From positions 4,775,501 to 4,839,500 of the forward strand of contig NC_080569.1 in assembly GCF_030253575.1 (NCBI RefSeq): a stretch of DNA of 64,000 bases. Direction: 5' to 3'. How positions within the stretch are numbered: the first letter of the stretch is position 1; every line of letters starts with the position of its first letter. The DNA comes from Rhododendron vialii. Its lineage: Eukaryota; Streptophyta; Magnoliopsida; Ericales; Ericaceae. The translations under genes and the position numbers were made by a program. This document shows positions 32,808-44,884 of the stretch, in pieces. The notes below the pieces were generated by a model. That model had not been told where the DNA came from. It did no database searches and was given only the letters and a program-made list of their open reading frames with translations.

Positions 32808-35534
32808 TGTCACGCCCTCGATTTTCAACATAATTAAGTAATACATTTCAATAAAAGAGAAACCTCGCATATCATATACGTTACCCAAATGAGTTTCCCA
32901 CCTGTTTAATTTACAAACAAGTCCTTAAGTTTAGATAATTACAACTTTAGTCAAAAGAAAATTCAGTAATAATTAGTTACAAAACCACCTTTAACAAAAT
33001 GAGATCTTCACAAAGATGACGAAATAACCAGTGATGTCAGCTTCCAAAAGTCTTTTACTGTCAAGCACATAATGCATGCAATCTATTGCCCGGCATCAGA
33101 ACCTGAAAAGAAAGATTTGGTTGAGCTACACTAGCCCAGTAGAAAATTCTAAACTCAAGCTATATGCAATTTGAATGAACCATGCACCGAGAATGAATGA
33201 GTACTGACAGATACGCCTATACCACAAATGACTACCAACAAGCTGCGAATTATCGCCTAAGAGTCCTAGACTTCACATCAATGTCACTAGCCGTTTACTT
33301 CTTTAACTAGTTACATTATTAAACTCACGTCATCTCACACTTGTCTATAATCAAATCAAAACATCTTATTATTCTCCGTATGATAGTACAATCTTTCTCG
33401 TGTCCACATTGATCTTCATTAAATCCCTTAATTGCAAAACCTTTCTTTTTCTTTAATCCAGTATTTTTCATCAATAATCACTAGGGTCACCTCGGGTCTA
33501 GTTCCCTCGAGCGCAGGGTCACCCCGAGTCTTTTCCCTCAACAATAATAATCAGGTGGGGTCACCTTGGGTCTAGTTCCCTCGAGCGCAGGGTCACCCCA
33601 AGTCTTTTCCTCCAATAATATGAATCAGTTGGGTCACCTCGGGTCTAGTTCCCTCGAGCGCAGGGTCACCCCGAGTCTTTTCCCTCAATAACGACCGCTT
33701 TGGGTCACCTTTCACACTTTTCACAATCGACATCATTTCATAATCAATTTCATCATCCCTTTGATGGTTATACCACTGAATTTTAATTAATCATTACGTG
33801 ACTCCACAAATATACGTGTTCATGCCTTTTCATTAATTTAGCCACTCACGTTTGACATAGCATACTAAGCCCGTACATATAATCCTACCATACTTTATCC
33901 GTTAGTTTCTACACTTGAGCCTCATAGAGAGAGTGTCAAAGGATTAAAAGGCTTGACGAGTCGAGAGGACACTAGTTATTTCATCATTTCAAACAATTCT
34001 TTCTCACATCAATTTTCACTTCAAGCATTCCAAACAATCTACCAATCTACCACGTTGATTACATCTCAAACCGTTCCTAACTGTCATCCATATCAAGACT
34101 CGGACTAATTTATTATTACACGCCTATTCCTTTAAGTACACCATAATCTCACGCGTCCTCACCGTACCTCTAAGTACATTTCCCGTACCTTCACACGCCA
34201 CATATTAACCCACGACTAAACTTTACGACGCCTGATCATCTAGTTTCTATACTCGGAGTCCGTAAAAGCATGTACTAAACGAATCTAATAATTTTACGAG
34301 TCGAGAGAGAGAACGGATTGCAATACTACTCGTCGAATCCCTAGACATGTCCACTCTAGTCCATTGGATGCCACTCTCAGTGAGAAATGAGTAATACTCA
34401 CCAAAACACTTGGAAGAATACACAAACAAGCTCATTAGAGTCGATGAGAGGCTTCGACATGTAAGTTAAAAGATATAAGAAAGCAGCTGAAAGATACTGC
34501 AGCAGCTCAAGAAAGCAGCTGAAAGCAGCTCAAACTCCTAATCTCCTACCGGTAGGCAGGCAAGTCCTACCGGTAGAACTTGAAAACAAAAGGGCCAACA
34601 TCTGAACAAAGCCGCTTGACCTACCGGTAGGTAAAAAGTTCCTACCGGTAGAAGCACTTGACCTACCGGTAGGTGAGAAGTTCCTACCGGTAGAAATTGG
34701 GAACAGAAAGGTCAACAGTTGAACGAAATAATTTTTGTACTTGACCTACCGGTAGGTAATGAATTCCTACCGGTAGGAATCGAATTCGTTGAGCAGCTTT
34801 TGAGCTGCTGCTGTACGTTTGAGCTGGTTACGAAGGAATTTCTCAATCGTTCTACCGGTAGGTGAAGAGTTCCTACCGGTAGGGAATCGATTTTCTGGTA
34901 AATTAACAACGTTCTACCGGTAGAAAGGACGGGCCTACCGGTAGGAATCCAGGAAAAATAGACAATTCTGACAGCGACTACGAATTTTCAATCCAAACTT
35001 AAACACGACATTATAAGCACGATTCATGCACCAAATCACTCATAAAACATATAAAGAGAGGTAGAATTCCCTACCTCAAGTCGGGAAGCGAAACCCACGC
35101 AATTTGAGTAAGCCCTAGCTTCCGGAACCTCAAAATCAGTTGAATACTCCTCTCCGAGCTAGACCCAACTGAATACACGCTCAAGACCACGTACGGAGGG
35201 TGGAATGGAGGTCAATCTTCATGAGTTTTGAGAGTGGAGGTTGATTGGAGTTGATTTTGAGTGGGAGTGGAGGAGAGCCGAGAGAGAGATATGTGAGAGT
35301 TAGAGAGAGAGCCGAGAGATAGAAATGAGAAAGAGGAAAGCATTCCTCTGGGAATAATAGAGGTGGGGGAAATAATCCCATGCCCTCACACCACACACTC
35401 ACACATGCACCTCTCATCTATTTACCTTTATATCCTTCCACAAATGCGTCAATCCATATATCCATACCGTTTATCTCGACAAGCCGTACAGTTATATAAA
35501 AAAAAAATATAGGCCTAAAATACGGGTCTCTACA
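32808..35534 (-). repeat. Left LTR (3' LTR of the minus-strand element)
   Basis: 2727 bp, TGTCACGCCC...GGTCTCTACA on the plus strand. It includes a threefold ~75-bp repeat at about 33484-33709 (GGGTCACCTCGGGTCTAGTT type) and the CTACCGGTAG array at 34546-34944. Apparent small frames inside are identical in both LTRs and are not genes. Confidence 0.93.
34546..34944. repeat. Array of twelve CTACCGGTAG palindromes in the left LTR
   Basis: The perfect 10-bp palindrome CTACCGGTAG occurs 12 times in 399 bp, arranged as six pairs about 25-30 bp apart with longer gaps between pairs. Flanking bases often extend the symmetry (CCTACCGGTAGG). The same array is at 40452-40850 in the other LTR. Confidence 0.95.
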
Positions 35535-37913
35535 CCCTACCCTCCTTAAAAAAAAATTTCGTCCTCGAAATTAGATAAGGCAAGCCTAATCATGCCAAGC
35601 ATCACATCAACATACTCCAACTGTAACACTATCCATTATACAACAATTCAATTACCATCAAAGTCTATGTCTAGATTCACATCAAGCAAACCACAACAAA
35701 CACGCGTATATCTTTCGAACTTCGTACCCCCATTTCCACGTAACCATGCACTAACAACATCGGCTTACCTTTCAACAATGGACTACGCGAGTCTAAGGTA
35801 CGCATCGGTTTCTCATCATAGGACACTTGAGCTCCTAATTCAATTTCGGACCTTTCTAACACATGCAATGGATTTATTTCATACCTCCTCAATCTCCGTA
35901 TACATAATGCGTCATATATTTTGAAAAATTTAGGCAGCAACGTCAAACGGTTTACAGTTTCCAAACTTTTCTTTATTATACAAATCCCATACACAATTAT
36001 CTATCTCACCATTGAGATCTTACCTCCTAAGTATAACCAGATAATCCAATTGACTTCCCGAGACTTCCATCTAGAATGGGCGGTGATCAAGCGCCTCTTC
36101 CAAGTGGATTTCACCGGTTGTCGCCTGGGTATCCCAAAACACGCACATAGTGTCCGACACTTAAACTATCTTTTTGGTGAACGCTTCCTTTCTGCCCAAA
36201 ACGAGACAAACCCCAACGCAACTATGCTTTACGAAGTTCATGATTCTCCTTCTTCAAATAACATTAGGTGACGTCGACGGTCAACACAATCCTTTGGTCG
36301 GCCCTGCGCAGTTAGCAATCTTTGATGATCTTTACCTTTCTCTTTTCGGTCATTCTCCCTCGAGCTTCCAAATATCGTTGGCGAATCGAATTAATTGTTT
36401 TAGCGGGTCCATAACACAAGCCAGTTCTTCTAAAAGTCACACAAAATTTTCATTCTAGGTTGGGTCATTCTATATTACAAGAAGGATTCGATTTGTTATC
36501 TCAAACAAAACGAATAAGCTACAAAACTCAAGCAGCGTTAATCAAGAATTGGAAGAATGGAAACGAGGCATCTGAAATTTAGAGAGCACCTGGAATCTTT
36601 ATGGCGGTTCGGCAACAAACTCGAAGTACCTATTTATGCTAACCTAAGAGATTTGAAGTGACAGATCATAACTCTCTTATTGCTCTACAAGTCAGAGGAG
36701 TCAACGGATAACATTTTTCAAACGAAAGATTTCGATAGTAAGAATAAGTACCAGGTAATGAGACTGATCTCTCGCAAACCAATTGATCCAAAATAGGAAA
36801 TTTCCCATACTAGAAATGAGTAGAACTTTCAACAATTTGAGACTAAGCATTACAAGATGAATCATGTGCCTCCAGAATTGAGGAACCACGACAGAGTAAA
36901 ATACCATTGAAAGTAATTTCCACAATTGAATTTGTATCGAACGGTGTCAATGAATCAACATCAATAGATATGTCACCACAAGATTTGACTCCAACAATGG
37001 AAATTCGAACCAACCAAATAGGCAAGGGCAAACAAATAGATACAAAGCGGATGTGAGTTCAAATCATATGACTTCTTAGTCATGGGACCAAAATGGATGA
37101 TGGCCCAAGCAGGCAATAATGGGAACAAGGTCTAAATTTTGATAATGCTAACAAATTTGTATTTCATACGGTACATAGCCAAAGGTTGGGTTCAATAGAT
37201 TGATGTTGCAAATTAAATACTCATATGGAACAACGATTACAAGCAAACGACGAAAATGATAATCGCATCAAGGAAATCCAAACTGACCAATGAAAATTTA
37301 TCTCAAGCAGGGTAATGTCAAAATAAGACCTTGAATAGGGAACGAGAAACACTTGTCGAATTTGATAGCAACAGTGTCATAAGATTCTTCGCTACAAGAA
37401 TTTTAAATATGCCCAAGAAAAGCTAGGAAGGGATCGCATGACAATTGACTCAAATACTAAGAATTACAACAGGTCATCTACACACTGAATTTTACGGAAG
37501 AATAAATTACGATACAATTCTAACAATGTTCAGCTTGGCCAATGAAAGATGGTAATAAAAGAAACAACTCTTCTAAAATCACATTTGAGATATCACCAAT
37601 CATCATGGATACAACCAATCCCTGTCCAAATCAAATCAAATCTCGATATAAGCAATTTAAAGAGGTTGAAGGCAACACTTCAATATGGAATGATTAACCT
37701 CTAATCTGGGCAAATATGATCTATCGATATTTCTCAACACGCGTGGACTAAGATTTCTTATTTTCTATTCCAAACATGGACAAGAATAGGATTCTCAATG
37801 AGTGAAATGCTTCCAAATCAAAAGTATTGTAAAGAATGAGTAGAACAACTAGGAATAAATGATACCTCAAACAAATGACGCTTCTAAGAGTTAGAGAATA
37901 GGGGGGTGGTAGT

Positions 37914-38372
37914 TTAGTGGCGGAACTGCATCCGTTGTTGTTTCGACGTATGTGTTTCCTGCTGCATTGAGCTTGACTCACCATGCACTCCCAATCCCCG
38001 AGGACAATTCCTTGCCATGTGGCCACGTTCGCCGCAAGTATAACAAGATCCCCCACGCCATGGACATTGAGAACGAATATGACCAAACTGACGACATTGA
38101 TAACACACAGTCTGACACTTGAGAAGAGCTCTTGGAGTCCCGATATAAAGAGGTGGCTTAAAGCCCTGCTGGTCCTGAATAAAGTGATCTGATACTCTAG
38201 GTTTCTTCCTTCTTGAACTCTCAACACTCTCTGAAGATGATCTTGTGCTAATGACTCGATGCCTAGTTTCTCCCACATTCACACCACTTTGCGCACCTTC
38301 CAGTGTCTCGACACCTTTTCCGCACTCAACAATCTCAGGAAACATCGCTTCATCCTTGGTACATTGACCCAC
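37914..38372 (-). other. Gag-type zinc-knuckle region of the LTR element
   Basis: Two CCHC knuckles are visible, CYQCRQFGHIRSQC and CYTCGERGHMARNC, the nucleic-acid-binding motif of retroelement Gag proteins. This is the only protein signature found in the interior. It is a fossil part of the element at 32808-41440. Confidence 0.85.
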
Positions 38373-38713
38373 TTCATTCTCCCCGTTTGCACTACAACCT
38401 GGTGCTCACGATCCCTGGTCTCACCACACCTATCTCCACGTCTCGAAGACATCCTACTAAGGAAGCATAAGAAATGAAATCATCAACATTAGCCACCTAA
38501 TCCTGTGCTACAGGCCTCCAACCTTTCCAACCGAAGTCAACAACTTTATGCCACTATATTGTGATATATATATGCAATGTCACATCGACATACCGACTCT
38601 TCATGCAAGCACACATGTGATTTTGTAAAAAGATGCAGCAATGTTTGAACCCATGAGACTAAAAGTCTCCCCACGGTCTCGAGGTATTCTAAACTTATGC
38701 TCTGATACCAAGT

Positions 38714-41440
38714 TGTCACGCCCTCGATTTTCAACATAATTAAGTAATACATTTCAATAAAAGAGAAACCTCGCATATCATATACGTTACCCAAATGAGT
38801 TTCCCACCTGTTTAATTTACAAACAAGTCCTTAAGTTTAGATAATTACAACTTTAGTCAAAAGAAAATTCAGTAATAATTAGTTACAAAACCACCTTTAA
38901 CAAAATGAGATCTTCACAAAGATGACGAAATAACCAGTGATGTCAGCTTCCAAAAGTCTTTTACTGTCAAGCACATAATGCATGCAATCTATTGCCCGGC
39001 ATCAGAACCTGAAAAGAAAGATTTGGTTGAGCTACACTAGCCCAGTAGAAAATTCTAAACTCAAGCTATATGCAATTTGAATGAACCATGCACCGAGAAT
39101 GAATGAGTACTGACAGATACGCCTATACCACAAATGACTACCAACAAGCTGCGAATTATCGCCTAAGAGTCCTAGACTTCACATCAATGTCACTAGCCGT
39201 TTACTTCTTTAACTAGTTACATTATTAAACTCACGTCATCTCACACTTGTCTATAATCAAATCAAAACATCTTATTATTCTCCGTATGATAGTACAATCT
39301 TTCTCGTGTCCACATTGATCTTCATTAAATCCCTTAATTGCAAAACCTTTCTTTTTCTTTAATCCAGTATTTTTCATCAATAATCACTAGGGTCACCTCG
39401 GGTCTAGTTCCCTCGAGCGCAGGGTCACCCCGAGTCTTTTCCCTCAACAATAATAATCAGGTGGGGTCACCTTGGGTCTAGTTCCCTCGAGCGCAGGGTC
39501 ACCCCAAGTCTTTTCCTCCAATAATATGAATCAGTTGGGTCACCTCGGGTCTAGTTCCCTCGAGCGCAGGGTCACCCCGAGTCTTTTCCCTCAATAACGA
39601 CCGCTTTGGGTCACCTTTCACACTTTTCACAATCGACATCATTTCATAATCAATTTCATCATCCCTTTGATGGTTATACCACTGAATTTTAATTAATCAT
39701 TACGTGACTCCACAAATATACGTGTTCATGCCTTTTCATTAATTTAGCCACTCACGTTTGACATAGCATACTAAGCCCGTACATATAATCCTACCATACT
39801 TTATCCGTTAGTTTCTACACTTGAGCCTCATAGAGAGAGTGTCAAAGGATTAAAAGGCTTGACGAGTCGAGAGGACACTAGTTATTTCATCATTTCAAAC
39901 AATTCTTTCTCACATCAATTTTCACTTCAAGCATTCCAAACAATCTACCAATCTACCACGTTGATTACATCTCAAACCGTTCCTAACTGTCATCCATATC
40001 AAGACTCGGACTAATTTATTATTACACGCCTATTCCTTTAAGTACACCATAATCTCACGCGTCCTCACCGTACCTCTAAGTACATTTCCCGTACCTTCAC
40101 ACGCCACATATTAACCCACGACTAAACTTTACGACGCCTGATCATCTAGTTTCTATACTCGGAGTCCGTAAAAGCATGTACTAAACGAATCTAATAATTT
40201 TACGAGTCGAGAGAGAGAACGGATTGCAATACTACTCGTCGAATCCCTAGACATGTCCACTCTAGTCCATTGGATGCCACTCTCAGTGAGAAATGAGTAA
40301 TACTCACCAAAACACTTGGAAGAATACACAAACAAGCTCATTAGAGTCGATGAGAGGCTTCGACATGTAAGTTAAAAGATATAAGAAAGCAGCTGAAAGA
40401 TACTGCAGCAGCTCAAGAAAGCAGCTGAAAGCAGCTCAAACTCCTAATCTCCTACCGGTAGGCAGGCAAGTCCTACCGGTAGAACTTGAAAACAAAAGGG
40501 CCAACATCTGAACAAAGCCGCTTGACCTACCGGTAGGTAAAAAGTTCCTACCGGTAGAAGCACTTGACCTACCGGTAGGTGAGAAGTTCCTACCGGTAGA
40601 AATTGGGAACAGAAAGGTCAACAGTTGAACGAAATAATTTTTGTACTTGACCTACCGGTAGGTAATGAATTCCTACCGGTAGGAATCGAATTCGTTGAGC
40701 AGCTTTTGAGCTGCTGCTGTACGTTTGAGCTGGTTACGAAGGAATTTCTCAATCGTTCTACCGGTAGGTGAAGAGTTCCTACCGGTAGGGAATCGATTTT
40801 CTGGTAAATTAACAACGTTCTACCGGTAGAAAGGACGGGCCTACCGGTAGGAATCCAGGAAAAATAGACAATTCTGACAGCGACTACGAATTTTCAATCC
40901 AAACTTAAACACGACATTACAAGCACGATTCATGCACCAAATCACTCATAAAACATATAAAGAGAGGTAGAATTCCCTACCTCAAGTCGGGAAGCGAAAC
41001 CCACGCAATTTGAGTAAGCCCTAGCTTCCGGAACCTCAAAATCAGTTGAATACTCCTCTCCGAGCTAGACCCAACTGAATACACGCTCAAGACCACGTAC
41101 GGAGGGTGGAATGGAGGTCAATCTTCATGAGTTTTGAGAGTGGAGGTTGATTGGAGTTGATTTTGAGTGGGAGTGGAGGAGAGCCGAGAGAGAGATATGT
41201 GAGAGTTAGAGAGAGAGCCGAGAGATAGAAATGAGAAAGAGGAAAGCATTCCTCTGGGAATAATAGAGGTGGGGGAAATAATCCCATGCCCTCACACCAC
41301 ACACTCACACATGCACCTCTCATCTATTTACCTTTATATCCTTCCACAAATGCGTCAATCCATATATCCATACCGTTTATCTCGACAAGCCGTACAGTTA
41401 TATAAAAAAAAAATATAGGCCTAAAATACGGGTCTCTACA
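38714..41440 (-). repeat. Right LTR (5' LTR of the minus-strand element)
   Basis: 2727 bp, essentially identical to the left LTR at a constant offset of 5906 bp. It carries the second CTACCGGTAG array (40452-40850) and the second threefold repeat. The primer-binding site lies just to its left (38700-38713). Confidence 0.93.
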
Positions 41441-41587
41441 GATATTCTCTAGTATTCAAAAAAAAAAAAAGAAGAAGAAGCCCCAAATACACTCTACATG
41501 ACAACTAGATTATGGTGCAAATTTTGAGAACGGTATATCTGTATCACTGTGAACAATCCTTTTCTTGTCTTGTTTTGAGTCTAAAAA

Positions 41588-41830
41588 AATGATCGGAATC
41601 ACTCATTTTGTTTAAAATACATTGTTTACAACTCCTACTAAAAATAAGCTCAATCCGATATCAGTTAAGGCAGCTACAAAACGTTCAACTTTGTCTCAAA
41701 ATTTAAGCCTAAATTCTAAAGCAAAGTTTGGATGTTTTGTAAATGCTCTTACTGAAACCGGATTGAGCTTATTTGTTGCAAGGACCATAAACAAAGTGTT
41801 TTAAATAAAATAAACGGCTCCAATTATTTT
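41588..41830. mobile_element. Foldback MITE (AATGATCGGAATCACTCA family), second copy
   Basis: The left end AATGATCGGAATCACTCATT-TTGTTTAAAAT and right end (complement) AATAATTGGAGCCGTTTATT-TTATTTAAAAC pair. Inner words AAGCTCAATCCGATATC pair with the ATTGAGCTT side. It is related to 18128-18350. Confidence 0.65.
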
Positions 41831-41843
41831 TTTTACAGAAAGT

Positions 41844-42208
41844 CTACACACACATACAATTTGTGCACAGATTGTGCACAGATTTTGTTGTGGGGTCCAC
41901 CACGGGTCCCGCACAAATCATCCGAACCGTTCATTAAATGTAAAACATTTTTTCAAGGGTTCTTGTAAAAAATAATTTCAATCCGATACCTATAGCTGCT
42001 CGATCCAATCATTTAACTTTTCATTATCCGAAAATCTGAATGAAAAGTTAGATGGTTGGATGAAGTATCTATAGGTATTGGATTGAGCTTATTTTTTACG
42101 GAGACCCTTGAAAAAATGTTTTACATTTAATTAACGGCTTAGATGATTTGTGTGGGACCCGTGATGAGCCCTACAATAAAATCTGTGCACAATCTGCTGT
42201 GTGTGTAG
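41844..42208. mobile_element. Foldback MITE with CTACACACACA ends
   Basis: The ends CTACACACACATACA and TGTGTGTGTAG, then GTGCACAGATTTT against its complement, GGGTCCCGCACAAATCATCC against its complement, and further inner pairing make a 365-bp near-palindrome. No frame and no certain target duplication. Confidence 0.75.
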
Positions 42209-42314
42209 CACAGTTCTTTTTTTTAAGGCCTAAAAAGAGATTTGTACCCACTAGTACAGATTTTAAATATGTACCATTAGACTTTCTGAAATTTTGAAGC
42301 TCCAACCCATTGTA

Positions 42315-43640
42315 CATGGCTAGGCAAAATGTCTTTGGAAATGGCTTACTTTATCACAGGAAAATTTATTTAAAACCTAAGACAACTGAAATGATATTGT
42401 TTCTAATTAACGGAAAGTAGCGTAATCTAACGCTAATTAAGGGAGACATAAACTTGTCTACCGCTCACACGTTCTATCAAGTAGTGTTTCTAAATTTGAG
42501 AAATTGTAAAGAACAACAAGTAATTAAAAAGTGTAATGTGGTTGGGATTAGCAAAAAATTAGTGAGTTAACAAATTAAAAAGGGTTCAACGTCTCTCCAC
42601 ACGAACGCCAAACCCCTCTTTTGAAAGTAAAAGGAGTACAACAAGATGGGTTTAAGAGCCCACTTAACTGCTATAGTTTCTTGTAAATGGTCGATCGCAT
42701 TGAAGAGGATCCGGATCCGATAGCATTAGACGTCATATACCATCTTTGAGCTTAATTGGGCTGTCTTACATGTCTTATTATACGACCAGAAAGTAAATTG
42801 GGCCCACAACCTTAATTACCAACATTGTAAATGGTCAATTGCATTGAAGAGGGCCCGGATCTGATGGTAATTTTTTTTACTTTTATCCAAGTATTTTGCT
42901 AAAAAGTGATTATTTCTCAAAATGTTTTGATAAAAGTGAAAAAAAATATTTCTTCAATTCTTCTCATCGAGACGAATCAATAACGCAAAACTAATAAATT
43001 TGAAAAAAATTCAAATGAAGACAAAATTTCCAAATTTAAATTAAGTTCAAGGGAATGGAGCCTTAAATATAAAGTCAAATTTAAATGTAAAAAACATATT
43101 TTAGTTAAAAATATTATTTGAGTTAACCAAATTAAAATTAAATAAGTAATTAAATAAATTAAATAAACAAGATAATAGAATTAAGGAATTAAACAAAAAG
43201 AATTTAGTTAAAAGAGAGTGGAAGTTAGGGGCATTTTGGTCTTGTTGGTGAGAGGCGGTGTCGTGGGGTGGGAATAACAGCTTTTATAATGGGAAGAGGG
43301 TGCCGAGAGCCTGAATACAGTAACAGAAGAAGAGAGAGAGAGAGAGAGAGAAAGAGTGACAGAATAGAGAGAGAGAGAGAGAGAGAAAGAGCGCTTGAGA
43401 GAGAGAGAGAGAGAGAGATGAAGGACGGAAGATTCTGGTAAGGTGCTCTTTCGTACTGCCGTAAGGCTGCATTACCGGTGGTCCAGCACCGCACCACCGT
43501 TCCGCCGTCGCCGCTCAACTTCGCCGCCGCCACTCTGTTCCCCCTCCAACGCCATTTCGCCGCCTCACGACACCCATCGGGTTCCCTCTCTCTCTCTCTC
43601 ACAGTCTCTTTCTTAGACAAAATCATTAGACTATGTTTGG
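42315..43640 (-). repeat. Inverted segmental duplication, copy B
   Basis: This is the reverse complement of 27902-29283. Homology stops at ATGTTTGG, just after the start codon of the gene whose 5' region is contained in copy A, so copy B has leader and upstream DNA but no gene body. The microsatellite lengths differ. Confidence 0.9.
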
Positions 43641-44240
43641 TCGCGCACACTCTTTTTACAGAGAAATTGACGGCTGAGATTTCAAGAAACCCTATGCGGT
43701 GAAAAGTGTTGGGCTCCTACTAACTAACCTTGTGGCCGCCATTGATGATGAGTTGTTTTTTTTTTTTTGATAAGTGATGATGAGTTGTTTGGAGCTATGT
43801 AAATCCACTGTTTCTTCGTTCCTGTCAGCAACGGTAAAAATTTAGCAGCACAAAGTCACAAATCCTTTCTCTCTCTAATATCCCCTCCCTCCTTCTCTCT
43901 CTCTAGATTTCTGTTGAGAACCAGAGGTTGACCTGAATCAATAAATCGAGGGTGAAATGGAGAAGCTCAGAAATGAAAATGTGGACCAATTTAGCGAATA
44001 GTGCCTTCTAATTAGCGGGAAATAACAGAGGAAAACTGCAATTCGCCAGCAATTTTGGAGAATTTTGTCGAAAAACAGTTAATGCAGAACAAATTCAAAC
44101 TCAGTACCTAATAATTCAACAATTGACACGAACAGTGAAACTCGATTTTGGTTTGAAAAAAACAGTGAGTAAGCTATTTGGAAAAACGTAGAGTACCGAC
44201 TCTACACGCACACAGAGTCACAGAGAGAGAGAGAGAGGAA
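43641..44240. other. No supported gene
   Basis: AT-rich with CT runs at about 43868-43905. It may be an intron of the minus-strand transcript suggested at 44247-44498 but shows no clear exon. Confidence 0.35.
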
Positions 44241-44246
44241 TTACCT

Positions 44247-44354
44247 TCAAGCAGAGGTTTGGTCCCTTTGCACAATCGCGACGACTCCGACAAGCAACAG
44301 GATGAGGAGAAGAAACGAACAGAGAGAAACCCACTTCTTCGAGGCCGCCATTGC
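44247..44354 (-). CDS. Small ORF or first exon with signal anchor; unknown
   Basis: MAMAASKKWVSLCSFLLLIL followed by LLVGVVAIVQRDQTSA is a convincing signal or membrane-anchor segment preceded by GA-rich leader text. The 50-bp start-codon region is repeated at 44449-44498 (tandem duplication, about 136 bp apart). A downstream exon could not be found on the minus strand. It may be the first exon of a gene lost in this region. Identity unknown. Confidence 0.3.
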   Translation of the reverse strand, partial: AMAASKKWVSLCSFLLLILLLVGVVAIVQRDQTSA

Positions 44355-44644
44355 CATTACAAACCCCTTCTCTCTCTCTCTGGGTCTTTGAGTTTCTCTC
44401 TCCAATGTGTAGTGGAAACTGAGAAATGATAAAAAAGAAGGAGAAAAAGAAACGAACACAGAGAAACCCACGTCTTCGAGGCCGCCATTGCCATTACGAC
44501 CCATCTCTTTTGTTTGTAATCTGTAATCAGGTTTATAATGCTGTTAGTTTAGTGCTTATAGAATTATCTGTATCTAATTTTTTTCTTTTTTTCCACAGAG
44601 AGGCGTAAGAGAACTCTGACTGCCAAAGAAAAGCAGGGCAAAAA

Positions 44645-44884
44645 ATGGCCATGCAGCGTACATTGGATTTGTTCTACAAGCAACGCCAGAAGGCAGAGGG
44701 CACACGACAAGCAGCAATAAGAGAGAGTGAGCAGGGCATTCATTTCAAAAAAGGCTCCCCCACGAGGGCGAGAGAGAAAAGAGAACGAAAACAAAATGAG
44801 GTGATGGCAGAACGCAATTTGGCAGGACTCAATGCAAAAATTGCAGAACTTGAAAAACGTTTGGCGGATGAAGATTATACATGA
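44645..44884 (+). CDS. Small charged ORF, 79 aa, unknown
   Basis: MAMQRTLDLFYKQRQKAEGT begins a basic segment ending in a short coiled coil (LNAKIAELEKRLADED). A possible acceptor (TTCCACAG, ending 44599) precedes an open stretch upstream. I do not recognise the family; it could be a fragment of a transposon protein or an orphan. Confidence 0.25.
   Translation: MAMQRTLDLFYKQRQKAEGTRQAAIRESEQGIHFKKGSPTRAREKRERKQNEVMAERNLAGLNAKIAELEKRLADEDYT

Larger units (their letters stand above)
32808..41440 (-). mobile_element. Young LTR retrotransposon, gag-only, no pol (non-autonomous, probably Gypsy type)
   Basis: Two LTRs of 2727 bp (32808-35534 and 38714-41440) start TG and end CA, flanked by the target repeat GATAT (32803-32807 and 41441-41445). 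Read on the minus strand, the primer-binding site TGGTATCAGAGC (initiator Met tRNA) follows the right LTR, and a purine tract AAGGAGGGTAGGG precedes the left one. The interior is only about 3.2 kb and carries a gag-type region with two zinc knuckles but no recognisable protease, reverse transcriptase or integrase. The long LTRs and tRNA choice suggest a Del/Tekay-like Gypsy derivative, but the family is inferred. By eye I found one LTR difference and no length difference, so insertion is very recent, probably within tens of thousands of years. The termini look whole; the coding capacity is not. Confidence 0.93.

Noticed and set aside
34247-35417. Small minus-strand ORFs repeated at 40153-41323, including a PTGRS-repeat frame
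   Set aside because: They are identical because they lie in the two LTRs; the PTGRS pattern is just CTACCGGTAG translated.
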